NCBI GenBank assembly: GCA_940337035.1
Contig: CALNHX010005249.1
Span: 1 to 64,000 of the forward strand
Length of the DNA: 64,000 bases
Reading direction: 5' to 3'
Source of the DNA: Agriotes lineatus
Taxonomy: Eukaryota; Arthropoda; Insecta; Coleoptera; Elateridae
In this document: positions 1 through 13,540 of the stretch, piece after piece
Numbering within the stretch: position 1 is the first letter of the stretch
Layout of the letters: each line of letters starts with the position of its first letter
Made by a program: the position numbers and the translations under genes
Notes under the pieces: model-generated
The model's input: only the letters and a program-made list of their open reading frames with translations
What the model was told of the DNA's origin: nothing
Database searches by the model: none

Positions 1-3000
1 TTTTTTCTATTTAATTCTTCTTCCTCTTATTTTATTTCATTTCATTTGAAATAGACTTATTTTCTTCGTCATTCGTTGACCTCTCTGTTTTATTTTGTCT
101 AATTTGGTGTTTATTACTTCTAATAATTCCTGCATTGTTAAATTACAGGTTTCAAAAGTTTCAAAATAATTGAAAATTTAATGTTAAGGGTTTACACATC
201 TTATAACGTCGACTCTGTTGTTTGTTTCCTTTTAAAACATCTTATCATTGTCCACATTCTGTCACTATCTGTATGCGTAAAAGGTCAAGATCCGGTCAAT
301 CCATAGAAATCTTCGCCTTTATGAGCTTTATAGTTGTTATATTACAGTTTTTAATAGATAGTGTTTCTATAACAAAAATGTATTTCTTACCCTCTTCCTT
401 TAACTAAATACTTCACTTCCTTAGATTTTTACGAATTAGTTTTTCAACACTTGCCAGGACCGGCTCCAGTAAATACATTACTCTGTGAATTCATCCAATG
501 CGATTTTCATAGTACTTCTTAATCAAAATATATGAGATATGAGGTACATCACCATATAAGAAAATTAAAAACTAACTGGCACTATAAAATTGCTTACTGT
601 AGAGGTAGAAGTACAAAAAGACAATGAATCATTGGCGCACAATAACATCTAATGAATGTATTGTTTATCGGCAGCAGATAGTTTTACTTAAGTTAGGATG
701 TAACAATAACACCTCAACAAGGTTCCATCTCAAGAGTAGCTAATTCTTGATTTAAGATGGTCACAGAAAATATAATTACCATACGGAGGATGTGTTAAAT
801 AGGTAAATTTTTAACAAGTGCAAGGAAATAATGATTAAGGAAGCGGAAGCAACTCAAAGTAGTAGTTCAATTCACAACAAAACAAAATTGGTATTAACAA
901 TCTACTTGATTCCTCTGAAAGCTTTCAATAAGACAATTCAAATAGGGCAAAGCATAAAAAATGTGGTGTTATGTTCGATTGAATGATGATACTTACATTT
1001 TGCCCAGTGGAAGACAATAACAATAAAATAATCAGGTAGACACGATACTCTGAGGGTGATGAGTTAAAAATCCTACTCTGAGTTCAAAATATGACGTGGT
1101 TTGACAAATGATGTGACGCCCATATTTGTTGCTGCCCAGGGTTTGTGGAAAAGTGTGCAACTAGGGAGAAATTGCAATTAACACTAGCAATAAATTGAAA
1201 ACAAGATAACAAGGTGCAACCGTCTTATCGCTACTTTGGCAGAGTGTTGAGATGCCATCCGTTCTTTGGGATACCGTTCCTTTAGACAAATTAATTTAGT
1301 CTTCGACCTGTTATAGTGTGGGAACATGAAACGTCTATAATGAGACACTTCACATTCAAAAATGACACTGGATAGAAATAAGTATCCAAAACTTTCAAAA
1401 ATAAAAATATATATATTTGGTGTCCACTTTCGAACTCGTGACCTTAAGCTCAGTAACTCAACTATAAAAACAAATCGAAAAACACATGCAAATAAAAACG
1501 ACCAATGTCACCCGGAAGCATTTTAGCTCTTTGCATTAATATTCCCCACAAACTGGCGTAGAAGTGATCCTGAGAAGTTATGTCGTTCTCGTGATGTAGC
1601 TTGTTTATATCCTCCAGGAAGGATACCTTCACTGAACTGATTTTTTACGTCCTTTTAACGCCAAAGCGGTTTCTGTCTTCACAAAAATTATGCAGTTTTA
1701 TGAGTCTTTTTATATAATATTAAAAATTCAGATTACTCTGCTAATCATTTTTTATACAAACGTGGTAGTAAACAACGGGGAGAGGGGATACCTCAGCAAA
1801 TTATTTGGCACACCCAACGAGGGGCAATTAACCGAAGTAAACAATAGACTATTTTTTACAAGCCCCAATACCATAGTAACACATGTTTACCTTTTATATT
1901 ATAACAGAGAATATATATTTTTATATATTTAAGCAACCAATCAAGAATTGAAGCAAATGGCCCATAGGGAATTTTTACAGACACAAACAAATTGAGTACC
2001 TATTTATCCTTTTGTTGTGATAAAGCTGCTTGAAAACTGTCCCTGAATTGGCCGTGTCACGTTTTTATATTCTTTATAATTTTCTGCAACTTTTTTGCTG
2101 TAATTAGAAACTTTGAACATTTTAAAAAATTGATCGTTACTGATCCAGTGCAGCCGTTTCAACTCTTATTTGACTGTTAAAAAATGGCTGCGTTAACTTT
2201 TACAATTATTTAAAATATTTCTGTCCTAACGTTATTAAAGAAATGCTATAACTATTTCAAACATAAATACTTTTAATGTCATTATGTCAAAAATGGAAAA
2301 ATAGCTGAAATTTAACGTCTGCTATCTGGATATAGTAGCATCTGTGACAAAAAGTGGCAGCGTTGTTGTGAGTGCATTAGGACTGGATTCCTTTATAGGA
2401 CATTTCAAATAACACACGTAAAAGGCAATTTTTAATAAATTCTTAATTAATTTGCTTCGTCATTATAGGAAACAAATTGATTGCCTATTACAAAGCTTAT
2501 TTATTGCCGAGCGTCTTAGAAATCGTTTCACAAGCCGATTTTAACCAAGACAAATGCTTCAGATCAATGAGAACTTTTTCCGGTTGTCCAAGTGCTATTA
2601 ATTATTCATTCGGAATGAAAGCCTCGCATCCCAATAGCTCGAGGCTAAACGCGAGTAAAGAGCTTTATTTTGGATTCTTTGTGACCGCCAAAACCCTCCA
2701 GCAATGTGAAAGATAATGTTCTGAAACGTATTGAAAATTTGCATATCATCTACAGTACTATAATTTGCTTCAAGATAATCTCACTTAGAGCACAAAGTGC
2801 ATTTTCTCTCAAACTGACTGAATATGAATTGGAAGCTTTTTTTGAAACCAAAATTGTTGCTTTTTTGTATTTTTTTGGGCTAATTGCCTGCTAATCTCTA
2901 GCCAAGAGAATATATTGTATAACAAATGGACTATTTGCTACCCCTGTATTGCCTCAACTCCTTACTAGGCTGACAAAAGTAACACCCAATAAAATTACTT

Positions 3001-5235
3001 TACTAAGCATAATTACCAGATAAGTTACAGATACTTACTACCTTGCCCATGCACAAGTTTTGCAAACTAGAAAGCTTTCTTTCTGCAGTTTGGCAATGTA
3101 AAACTCTTGGAGTGGTTGTGAGTCTTTGTTAGAATTTTATGTTGAGCTTTATTTGATTTACACTTGCGAATTAACAAAACTCGTTGACATTTATTTGCAA
3201 TAATTTAAGTTTCTCTTTGGATGCAAGTGCTTGGGGAATATACTTGACTTTAATTGTGTTGATTTTATTTGCTACATCGGATTTTATTGAATAGATGAAG
3301 AGGATTTTCGTTTGCTGTTATAAAAGTAACGCGTTGGTAACGACGTTTAGCATCAGCCAATTACAATTTGTCATTAACGAAGAGATGTAAAGCAATATAA
3401 TTCAGGATGTAAGACATTACAGAGGTTGATGGTGGTTCAAATCTACGTTATATTCGTAGAAGATATCCTAAAATTGTTACATGCTAGCGTGAATAAATAA
3501 ATGAAATGTATAATAACATTTATGTTCTTATAATATGCACCCGAATACCAATTCTGTAATAAATTATGTCAACTCTAATTATCGAACTTATATACTAGTG
3601 ATAAATGTGTTACAGCATCAATACAGAAAAAGCAGGTAATTAGATAGGGCGAGTCTTTAAGTCTTTACCTTACACATACAAAATGGAAAAGATTGATATG
3701 GTCTGTCACGCTTGCCATGACGTTTTAATAGCAGATATTGACGATAACTTACAGACACAATTACACCAATTAGATATAACAGCAAGCAATATAATATGCC
3801 AATATCTCCAGCCAAAACAACATCTATGGTAATATCAAAAAAATCCATTAGATGCAAACTGAAATTATTAGACGTTGCCAAACAAGTTATGATATTCAGC
3901 TATTTAGACAGTATCGAAAGAAATACACATTAGGAAAGAAAGTAAAATCAAAATTTAGAAGACAAACGTAAGACTTGTATTGGCGGATTCACAAAGATGA
4001 AGAGCCGACACAAAAAAACTAAGCGAACATCCAGAACAGTAGACATATGTGGAGTAACACCATATATCAGAGACAAACAACAAAATTGGAGTGGAAGAGA
4101 AAGAACCCACGTGTAGGTCTTAGTAAAGTGGACGAAGATTAGAAAAACAGAGAAAGAACGCCAATACGGAAGAAGTCCAGTAGTACGACGAACTAGTTTT
4201 CTTGGTCTACGCAATAGAGTAGGTTTGGAAAATAGGAATCATTCCTAGCTCAAAGAAAAAAAATAAGAGGATATCAAAATGCGTCTATTAATATCAGTAT
4301 CTAAGAAAAAGCTCTGTGAGAAGCTCGTGTGGAGATAATAAAGTCACCAATTGCTATTGTCACCAGTAACTGTTGGATTCGAATCAAATTCACAGGAAAC
4401 AATAGTTACTTACAGAGGAGGTATCAAAATAGAGAAGATTACGAGAACGAGTTTCCTGTATTTTTAAAATTTGGAACAGAGTTGGAAGTATTTAAAATAG
4501 CAGTCTAGAAGCAAAGCGATGGAAAGATATTTTTTCTTAATTCCGAATGTTGCGATTCTTGTTTTTGCATGATTATTCTTCATGGTATTCCTGATGATTG
4601 CTTGGATCTAAACTTTCGAAATCATTGCATTCTTAATCAGTATGCTATCGTCTATTCTACCCATGTTTCTCCTTTGGCATAGGTTTTCTCTTATCAACTT
4701 TAAAACGCTATGGGTCCTGCATATTTACCTAATACGCTCACTTTGTTGTTTATATGGTAGATAAATCCAGAAAGATCTAAATATTGAAATAGAAAAAAAA
4801 AACGAATATATGACAAACCACATGCAGATGATACAGTACGAACTCTTTCTTTAGAATATGATCTCCTAAAATACAAATCTATATAATGCGCATCGTAGCA
4901 GTACTTATAAAGTGCTTTTGGTTCTGTCTTAGCAGAACATTTATAATAAGTGTTGCAGCTAGCTCAAATTAGAATGGGTTTAAATCCAGCTGCAACTTTA
5001 GATGCAATGATACGGACAATCGGGGTTCCAAGAACCTAATCAAACCTGAAACACTATAGGTGCACGCGCCACTGGTTCTAAAATGGCGGTTAGAATCTAA
5101 ACAATAATCAAAACAAAAGTAATTTCTTCTCGGAAGCTTTTACCACAATACTTATCTAAAAAAAGCACGCTATAATAACCGTAACGAATGCTTTAATACA
5201 TCAAAATTATCGTCTGCAAACAGAGGTTTGCAAGA
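1..5235. other. AT-rich DNA without a recognisable gene
   Basis: No open frame here resembles a known protein, and all are under 90 codons. Homopolymer-rich intergenic sequence predominates. Short frames at 1690-1932, 2477-2716 and 3948-4214 have no motif, no convincing splice partner and no codon signature, so I do not call them genes. Confidence 0.6.
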
Positions 5236-5505
5236 ATATTTTTTTTTAAATTTAATTCGCACTCAGCCAACAGCCGTTAGGCCAATTATAGGCGTCGCTG
5301 TGCAGTTATGAGGACTTCCAACCCCACTAACGACTGTCATGATGTTGTATGACCGCCGGGACCAACTTTTTTCCGTGATAGCCGTACCACGAGGCGCCGA
5401 GAGATGCAGCCTTGGAACTCCCATCCAAGTTCTGACCAGAGATAGCGTTGCTTAACTCTGCTGATCGAACGTGGACGCTTGTTCAAGCTACACCACTCGG
5501 GACCC
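5236..5505 (-). mobile_element. 5S rRNA-derived SINE (SINE3-like)
   Basis: On the minus strand, positions 5505 to about 5380 resemble the internal promoter region of 5S rRNA. An A-box-like AGTTAAGCAACGCT is followed by the C-box-like ACTTGGATGGGAG at the spacing seen in 5S genes. The 5' and 3' parts of a real 5S gene are not conserved, so this is not a functional 5S gene. About 150 bp of unrelated body follows, ending in an A-rich stretch near 5236, as expected of a retroposed SINE. The 5S-like core is seen in the sequence; assignment to a SINE family is inferred. A degraded 5S pseudogene fused to other DNA is the alternative. Confidence 0.6.
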
Positions 5506-8500
5506 ATGAATATATATTTCAGACAATATTAATACTTCAACCCAATTGTTAAACAAATTTCGCGTACTGACGCAATTAGGAATGAGTTTCGATTACAGCT
5601 GAGCAACAATACAATAATGACAGCTCTAGATTTTTTCGTGGAGTGCAGTCGCGCTAATTTGGCATTTGTATTACGTGGCAACTGTAGTTTTAATACAGCA
5701 GGCGATAGGAAGTTATCAATCCTTCCGTTTTGTCAAGTATCAAATGTCAAGCAATTGCGGGCTAATGGCAGGCTGCATCGGTAGAAGTTTTTCCCTATCA
5801 TGTGTGTGACGATGTCAAATTCAACTATCGATCCTTTCGTTCTGTTAGTTCCTGGCACCCTGAAGTCGCAAAGAAAGACAATAACGGCGTCATAATTTTG
5901 AATGAAAGCAACACGTGCAAAAGGGTTGAATCGGCATTCTGGTTGGAAGCTTCTGGAAACCGATCTATATACTTCTTGCAGCCAGTTAAATGTTGTCAAT
6001 CCAGTAGCTTGCCATAGGGCGCCAATAGCCATACGATCATCTGATCTTCCCTACTTTTTCCTTCCGAGTCGAAATCAGACGGAGTGCAGTCTTCGAGTTG
6101 ACAGTTTTATATAAGCATATAAAACAATAATAATGTTTTGGTGACTCTGCATGCAGGTTTTACGCTTTCAGGACAGCTAGTTTGTGCCATTCATCGTCGA
6201 GGTAGTTGGCTGAAGTACCTTTGGCACCGATATAAGCATTTTGCCAAATTAGTTACGCCTATGTTTCGCGATGGGGTGATAACCATAGATTTACGGAAAG
6301 AAGTGCGTTTGCCGAAAACTCTCGATCCCTATAGACACATTCCATTCCTTTCTTGAAGATTCTAACAGCGTTGTCCTAGTTGACGTAGTCTTGGTGCGTG
6401 AGGCGTTCCATTCCGTTACTACCAGATTTTCCTCCAAGTTTCTCCGCAGAGGTTGGAGATTGTGGACAGCAACACGACGAGTAACAACCATGCTTGTCGG
6501 TGGACATCGAGTGAGACACAGCAAAAATTTAAAAAAAGTTATTGTGCTGTTAGTTAACCAAAGAGTGGCGCTTTTTAATAACACCGTCTAACGCCGACAG
6601 TGATTTACAAATTATATTTTTGTCAAGCAATGAGTAACCTACGCTTAAATATTTGACGAGAATCATTGATTGTTGTCTATCAGTATCTGAACCACTTATG
6701 ATGTCATATAGATGTAGGGTCAGTATTTTCCTAACATTTAGTTGTGTTTATTATACCTGCATATATTCAAATTCAACATAATCAAATAAACTACCCCTTG
6801 CTTCTTTTATGGTCTTTGCATGTGAGCCCCTTTTTATTTGTTTGTAGTGTAAAAAAATTGTAAGAGATCAAACATAACTCCGTGGATTAAATAAGCTAGA
6901 ATATTGCACACAAATCCTGGCAGCAAACCCAAGAGATTGTGTTCACTTCAGACTTGAAGGGACAATTGTTAAAGAGATGTCAAAGTCTGTGTCGTCCAAA
7001 TCCATTAATATCTTATTTAATTTACCAGGTCATGGCCCTAATTGAGGAGTATCTAATTTAACCACACCCTTTCCGACGAGCTAAGCTGGCAAAATATTGT
7101 TACATAGACATGGTAAAGCCGTTAGGGTAAATGATACTTGCGCTTTACCAATTTGTCTCCTTACAATGATCAAATTGGGGCTGTTTCTATCATAATGACC
7201 ACTCACTGTGTAACAGAAGCTGAATGCTATTTCGTAATTCCCGTTTGATATGTAACAATATAAACAAATACAATTCAATTTAACAACTCTCGAGTATGTA
7301 AACAATCATATTATGGGCTTAGATGCCTTCATAAATGAAGATGAAGCAATGACAAACCGAGATTCACAAGACACAGATTTTAATTTGGAACACTAAATGA
7401 GTTTCAGTACAAAAACTTGTAATTACAATTAAATACAGAAATTACGCAAACAATAGAATTTGATTAAGTTAGAGTACTCGGAGTCAATTAAGCGAAATGT
7501 GAAAGGGCGTAATTAAAAAAATACTAATTATCATTAGAAACATATGACGCATTTAAAGTAAACAAATTCTTCGCACAATCGCGTGACGAGCATAAATTAA
7601 TAAAATTTTCGCTTTAATATTCTTGACAAATAGTAAATAATTTAAAATTTACAATAAGTAATTGTCATAGTGAACATGATTTGATATGCAATGCGGTTGC
7701 AAATCGCAGCCGGAGACGCTAAGATGATAAATGCACCATAGGGTACTTAAAAAATTGAACAAAAAAAAAATTACTTTCAACCGTGGATCATTTGCGTCGA
7801 AAGGCAGTTAGAATCGAAATCTTTCAAAATGGAACTGTGCTACAAGGAACCAAAAAGCCTAAATATAAATTCGATTAAACATCAGATCACGTGGAGGTGG
7901 AGAGAACGATTTTTCATACTTGGGATTTCGGACGACCAACAATATTTACTTCCAAATACCATCAAATCCTGATTTAAACAGACGAGTGCTATAGTTCCGT
8001 AAAGCAATAAAACTAAATTTGTAGCAGAATGCGAGCAATTTTTCGGGATAAAACCGCTTTCAGTGCGTCACCAAAAGAGGCCATCAAAATGCACTTTCTA
8101 TTAATGCTAGTAAATTTTGAAAACTGCGAACTGGAAAATAGCTCTACACGGCAAATTTAAGGAAATTGAAAGCCAATTGCAAATAGAAAAATTATCCAAA
8201 ACTACATAGACAACCCGGTGTACGCAACGACGGAACATATTTTAAGGCCGTTACAAATTAGCAAGGATTGAAATCGTGGTGGTTACTATATATGAATAAA
8301 GAGATTAAATTCATATTGTATGTATATAAGGGGATTTCAAGATTATCGTAATTAGAAGAATAAAGCTAGTGTTAAACGAAAGCAAACAAAAAGACGTGAT
8401 ACAAAAATGTCAAAGAAGTTGTAAAATAAGAACGATTCAAGTTATAGAGTTTTATCAAGGAAATAGTAAAATGCTATTGTTAAAAAATATAAAAATGGCA

Positions 8501-9977
8501 GTGGAAGAACATAATATCACAGTAACCTGCATACAAGAGCGATAAAGAATTCAGTTGCAGTTAATAATTGTTAAGTTGGGCAACTGCAGCTAGTAGAGAA
8601 AAAGCTAAATCGACATAAAATAAACTGTAATAAAAATATTCAGATGCGAAACTGCTGTGTACAAAATGTATGAGGTATATAATTAGTAAGAAAGCAAAAC
8701 GATAATGTGTTCCATTCACAAATAAAACCTACACAAAGCTATATTTTTACTATTATTATATGAGCATTTTTTTCTTTTTTTATTAAAGTGTCGACCAAAC
8801 TTCTACAGTAATAATATGTCTGAAGAAAATGAATTGCAGTGATGCAGTTAAGCATTGCAACAGAGCAGTTTTTGTTTGAATCTTCTGATACGCTGTGATC
8901 GTTCACTTTCGTTTTCTTAATAACTTGAGTTCAGGTTTTCGTTGTAGACGGGTATACAAGCGTATAGCAAACACGTTAATATGATGCAAATTTCTGAAAT
9001 GTGTATATATAGGAGTTGTAATTCTAATTAAACTAAGAGCGATGCAGCTTTGAAATCTTAAATCGGAGAAGATTGTAGGAAATATTTCAACTTCTATTTC
9101 ATGAAAATAAGAAGTTTAAAAAATTACTTTATTTTTGTCGAGTTATGAAAAGGAAAGCTTGAATTCGATTAGTGTTTCGTATACTTGAACTTACATAGGT
9201 CTCTCTTTTTAAAATGCTTAAAGTTGTATTCCAGTTGTAGTGCACTCCTGCTGTTTATATTGCTATGAATTTTTATAACTAATTTTCCCCACGTTTAGGC
9301 GACCTAACGAATATGCTGTGATTGTCTCGCTTGTTAATGTGCACTTAATTAAATTTGAAAATTAATTGTTTGACTTGCGCACACAGCAAAGTTTCCACAA
9401 GCAAGCAACTTTATGAGATTCGTATCCAGAGTTCAAAAAAATATAACACATAACATGTATTCAGTTTCGTGCATTCATTATTTACATTTAATGAGTGTCA
9501 AATACGCGAAAGATTTGTTTACATAATTAACCTTTTCAATTCCCATTCTTGCGAGTTTAATATGATTGTAGAGCTCAACTATTGCAATAAAATATTTCGC
9601 GAGCAGAAATGAGCACATAATACATAATAAACACGTTAACCCTTTTCAGTCTGCGCCACTCGATGGATGGCCCATTGAAAACTGAAACCGTGCACCGCTG
9701 CTTGATGTGTCCGCTGTTGAAATTCGACTCGGTACCAACTCCTTGTGAAAAACTGCTTAAATTGCTTCAAAACAAACTAAAACGGCCATCAAATTTGGAT
9801 ATTAAAAACCACAAACAATTAGCAAAGGTTTATTTTCACGTAAGTGACAGATTGACGAAACAGAATTACAAATACGTCACGAAACAAAACAACTTAATCT
9901 AAAATTTGGACTCGCTACGGACAAAGGTTTTACGCTGAATTAAATTGGAGAAGTCTTGGAAAATGTAGTGAGGGTTC
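5506..9977. other. Intergenic DNA, no supported gene
   Basis: Between 5.7 and 6.6 kb the GC content is somewhat higher and both strands carry frames of 66-99 codons, for example 5733-6032 minus. None shows a recognisable domain, and opposite-strand frames of equal length argue against coding. The remainder is AT-rich with no long frame. The frame 9663-9902 (79 codons, lysine-rich) is unrecognised and may be chance. Confidence 0.5.
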
Positions 9978-10167
9978 TAACGGGTGTTCATAAACAGTCG
10001 TCATCCCAGTAGGTTTAGACTTCATAAACGTATGTCTATTATAATTCAGAAAAACTGCGCTATGACAGTACTCAATGACGTTCCATTGTGTTGCACGAAT
10101 TAATCAAAGATATAACATTTTGTTTTTCAAAGCAACTGGGATGACGACTGTTTATGAACACCCGTTA
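9978..10167. mobile_element. Small MITE with about 31-bp terminal inverted repeats
   Basis: The element opens with TAACGGGTGTTCATAAACAG and closes with the reverse complement. The inverted match runs about 31-33 bp at each end around a core of about 125 bp with no coding potential. A terminal TA on both sides fits the TA target-site duplication of Tc1/mariner-type elements. It is non-autonomous; no related transposase is seen in the window. Confidence 0.75.
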
Positions 10168-11021
10168 TTTAAACCCTCGGAGAGCAAAAGAACACTACAG
10201 CCAGGGATTGGTTTAAATTTTCGTACTATTTTAATAATTATTCGTCTATACGTGAATGTTAATAAACAAAAGCCTGTCACAATTTGGAGGAAATGAATCA
10301 ATTAATTACATAAAATCCTTAAACCTAATCTTAAAACTGCATGCACCTCTGTTTTTAGCGTATTTCGAACTACCAAAGTCCCGAATTTTAGCTCCTTTCG
10401 CACTCGTGCCATGTCAACCGTTTTTAGTACAACCAGAGCTCTGTCTCACGCAATATTCATGTACTGCCGGAAAAGTGTTCGCACGCCCTTGCTGTCCCTA
10501 TATAGGTGTTATCAACAAGGGGGCAATTTTTCCCACAAAGTATGTACACACAGCCCAATGTGATCCTGCGACCTGCACCCTCGCTTCGAACCAAAGAATC
10601 CACCCACTCTTCCAGAGTACGAAGCTCCCAAGAATGTCCATGTCCACTTCCTCTTAGTGTGTTTTTGACCTGCAGCTTGCGCGACTTGATTTATCACGGC
10701 TTTGCATACTCGGTATATGAACTCGAAGCTGCCATGTGTACCATATTCAATTTTATGTGTTTCTAGGCTCCCAATTAAGGACACACAGCCTGCTACTAGG
10801 CTATTAGCTCCGACTTCCACAGTTGTGGCCCCAAACATTGAGTTGTCGAGGATCGGTCTACAGCGGAACTGGGACCAGCTCTGATTTCAGCCTACAACAG
10901 ATAATGACGACCCCATGCTCTGAGGGTATCCTTTCTGGTGCAGTGACCCAGTTTTATATACTTTTTAAATCGTTTTTATATCGTACGTGATATTTTTTAT
11001 AAAACATTTTAACGCGCAATG
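10168..11021. other. Moderate-GC block with no identified gene
   Basis: Overlapping frames exist on both strands (10256-10657 plus, 133 codons; 10512-10838 minus, 108 codons), but neither carries a recognisable domain. The raised GC content probably explains the absence of stops on both strands. It could be part of an unrecognised repeat. Confidence 0.4.
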
Positions 11022-11023
11022 TA

Positions 11024-11756
11024 CAGGGTTATTCATTATAAATTACCCACCCCTTATCATCGTTATTATTGCCTATAGAAAAAAAAGTTTTAAATAAAAG
11101 TTATGTGGTTATAACTGAATTTTGTTAGAATGCTATCAAAAGTACAGTGGCGTGCATAATTAAGGGGATACAAAAAAGTAATATATTTTTTTAAATGGAA
11201 CACCCTGTATATTATTAAATTTTTGGAATGATCTTTCTTTCCTGATTTCAAAAATATACCATATGTTACCCCTACCGTTGGACGATTTGGATACAACACC
11301 CTGTATGCTCTTTTTGCTGCACGTTTATTTTTGTTATTTTCTATATAACAAGTAAATATTTGAACTTTTTCTTCCTCACTATAAACCATTTTGATTATTG
11401 CATTAAAGAAATGTCACTTATCAAACAAAGTAGTTGTTATTTTCATAGCTTACTTTAATAATGTTAATGATATTCGACGTTTAATAACTCAAAAACGGTA
11501 TAAGGTAGGGGTAACATATGGTATATTTTTGAAATCAGGAAAGAAAGATCATTCCAAAAATTTAATAATATACAGGGTGTTCCATTTAAAAAAATATATT
11601 ACTTTTTTGTATCCCCTTAATTATGCACGCCACTGTACTTTTGATAGCATTTTAACAAAATTCAGTTATAACCACATAACTTTTATTTAAAACTTTTGTT
11701 TCTATAGGCAATAATAACGATGATAAGGGGTGGGTAATTTATAATGAATAACCCTG
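11024..11756 (-). mobile_element. Tc1/mariner-type hairpin element with near-identical 253-bp arms
   Basis: Arms 11024-11276 and 11504-11756 are inverted copies of 253 bp each. By eye they differ at only two positions. The ends read CAGGGTTATTC inward and are flanked by TA, the Tc1/mariner target duplication. The 227-bp loop encodes, on the minus strand, the start of a Tc1-like transposase (see the next entry). The element is therefore a deletion derivative with greatly extended terminal repeats, and its near-perfect arms suggest recent formation. Each arm also contains internal motifs (TACAGTGGCG, ACACCCTGTA) that resemble mariner termini, so the arms may themselves be composite. Confidence 0.9.
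11277..11389 (-). pseudogene. N-terminal fragment of a Tc1-like (DUF4817-type) transposase
   Basis: Starting with ATG at 11389 on the minus strand, about 37 codons match the usual opening of insect Tc1-like transposases. A YSEEEKVQIF-type helix is followed by an RAAKRAYRVLYPNR segment, the DNA-binding helix-turn-helix region often annotated as DUF4817. The frame then runs straight into the inverted-repeat arm, so the rest of the DNA-binding region and the whole DDE catalytic domain are missing. The fragment cannot encode an active transposase. It shows which family the hairpin came from. Family assignment rests on remembered motif similarity. Confidence 0.7.
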
Positions 11757-11758
11757 TA

Positions 11759-13130
11759 CACTATCCTCCACAAAACTTTGTCCAAATGTGTTATTCTGTG
11801 CTCTTTAGAACTAATATAAGTAGCCCTATTCGTCTTACTGGCTCTTTGTGTGACAAAAATGGCATTCCCAGGTGTATTATAGCTTGGTATTGCCAAATAT
11901 GACCTCATATTCTTCCGGAAACCATACAAATTCCTTCGAAACGCAATCGATGTTATGCGTGGTACAATGTGCATACAATTTTTTTAAATTACTATGAGTT
12001 AATTGCTCATTAAGAAGAAGAGTTTCCTAAATCTTACTTTTAAACAAACTTATGCATTAGTTTTGATTATATACAAACAAGTTAATCGATTAATCGTGCG
12101 GCAAGGAAATCTGTTTATGTTGTTGATTATTCTTGGCAAATAAACTGTGTTAGTTACACATTGCCTTTGATTATAAAAACGTACAAAAAAGTACGTTTAG
12201 CAAACATTACAGCATCATATTTCAACTAATTTTTATTTTAGCCAAACAAATATACATGTATTTAAAACAATGAAGTAATTATATCGCTATATTTTTTTGA
12301 GACATGAAATACTGTAAAATAGTTAATGTATCTGTTACACTTGATCATACTTCTCCATTATAACTACTTCCGAATAATTATTCATTTAGGAGGTTTCCCT
12401 AAAGGGGTAGAGAAATGGTTCTATTTAAGGCAGTTCTTAGCGCTTTGAGAAAGTAGTAATTATTCAAAATTGAATTGAAAACTAAATTTACTTATGATGA
12501 TTTTATTAAACTTATAACTATACAAAAATACAGATTTATAACCAATGAATGTTAATTGCTTCATATTTATGGTGATATGTGTTTTATTTTTGTATGTCCT
12601 AATTAAATTTCTGCAGTAACCCAACGAGATTGAGAGTGAAACAATTGATTTGTTTACAAATGCATGCTAGCGGTGGACCAAGAAATGTAAGATAGAAGAA
12701 TATAACGTGAAAAAACCCTGAGAGAAAATAAGAACATATAAGATTTGAAGGAGTTTATAGTGGGAATAATAGAGAAAACGACCTTCAAGATTTAACGAAA
12801 TTCCTTAAATATTTTAATTTTTTTTAGAATAGCGACATATTATTGATGCGACATAGTGAATTGAATTTTGAAAAGAACCATTACAATGTTTTAATTTAAT
12901 CATTGCGTGTGATTGCTAGAAGCCTTTTATGGTATTTGTAATAGCACAAAAATAAAATTACTGTAGTCACTCTAAGCGTCTTTGGGTATAAGCTCGGTTT
13001 TTGTTTCAAGAAACAATATATGCTCACTGCACTATTAAGATAACACAATCTTTTATATAGGAAAAACATTAGCTTGTAAAATAGGTCGTCATTCGAATTC
13101 ACAATTTTTTTTAGAATTACCAGCTTCGTT
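11759..13130. other. AT-rich intergenic DNA
   Basis: No frame above about 90 codons and no motif seen. The small frames 11702-11974 and 12896-13102 on the minus strand have no recognisable features. Confidence 0.5.
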
Positions 13131-13540
13131 GTTTTTAGATTGTTTTAGACCTCTAGGTACTTTTATCTAGCAGTGCCGTAATTTCGGTACCCTTTTTCTG
13201 TCGTTAATGCTTTGTGGCTAGATTTAGTTGTTACATCAGCTGTTGTGATGTTTCAGTATTTTTCGTGCTATTGTTCTCAACCATGATGTTGGGTTTTTGG
13301 ATTTATGATTGTGGTTGGGAGTGGATAATTGTCAAGATGATGTCTTTTATTGATAGTTTAAACCACATTAGTCGCCGGTACGTTTTTCCCGTCTAGCAGC
13401 GAAAACTAGTCTTTGTTGTATTTTCCTCTACCTTTTTTTTCCTTCTTCTCCTTGTCACAGGTCTAAATACCTGTTTAATCCAATATGTACTAGTTAGTCC
13501 TGCTCTTGCGATCCAGTGAGCTACCTGTTTTTCCAACGTT

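Noticed and set aside
1400..1460. tRNA-like B-box (GAGTTCGAA on the minus strand) suggesting a tRNA-derived SINE
   Set aside because: No A box at the right distance and no tail or duplication; a short chance match is as likely.
3948..4220. Possible LINE C-terminus on the plus strand
   Set aside because: Only scattered basic residues resemble the LINE tail; no continuous motif could be followed.
5733..6600. Overlapping 66-99 codon frames on both strands, some compact enough to suggest a gene
   Set aside because: No motif, no conserved start context, and both strands are equally open; the region is merely less AT-rich.
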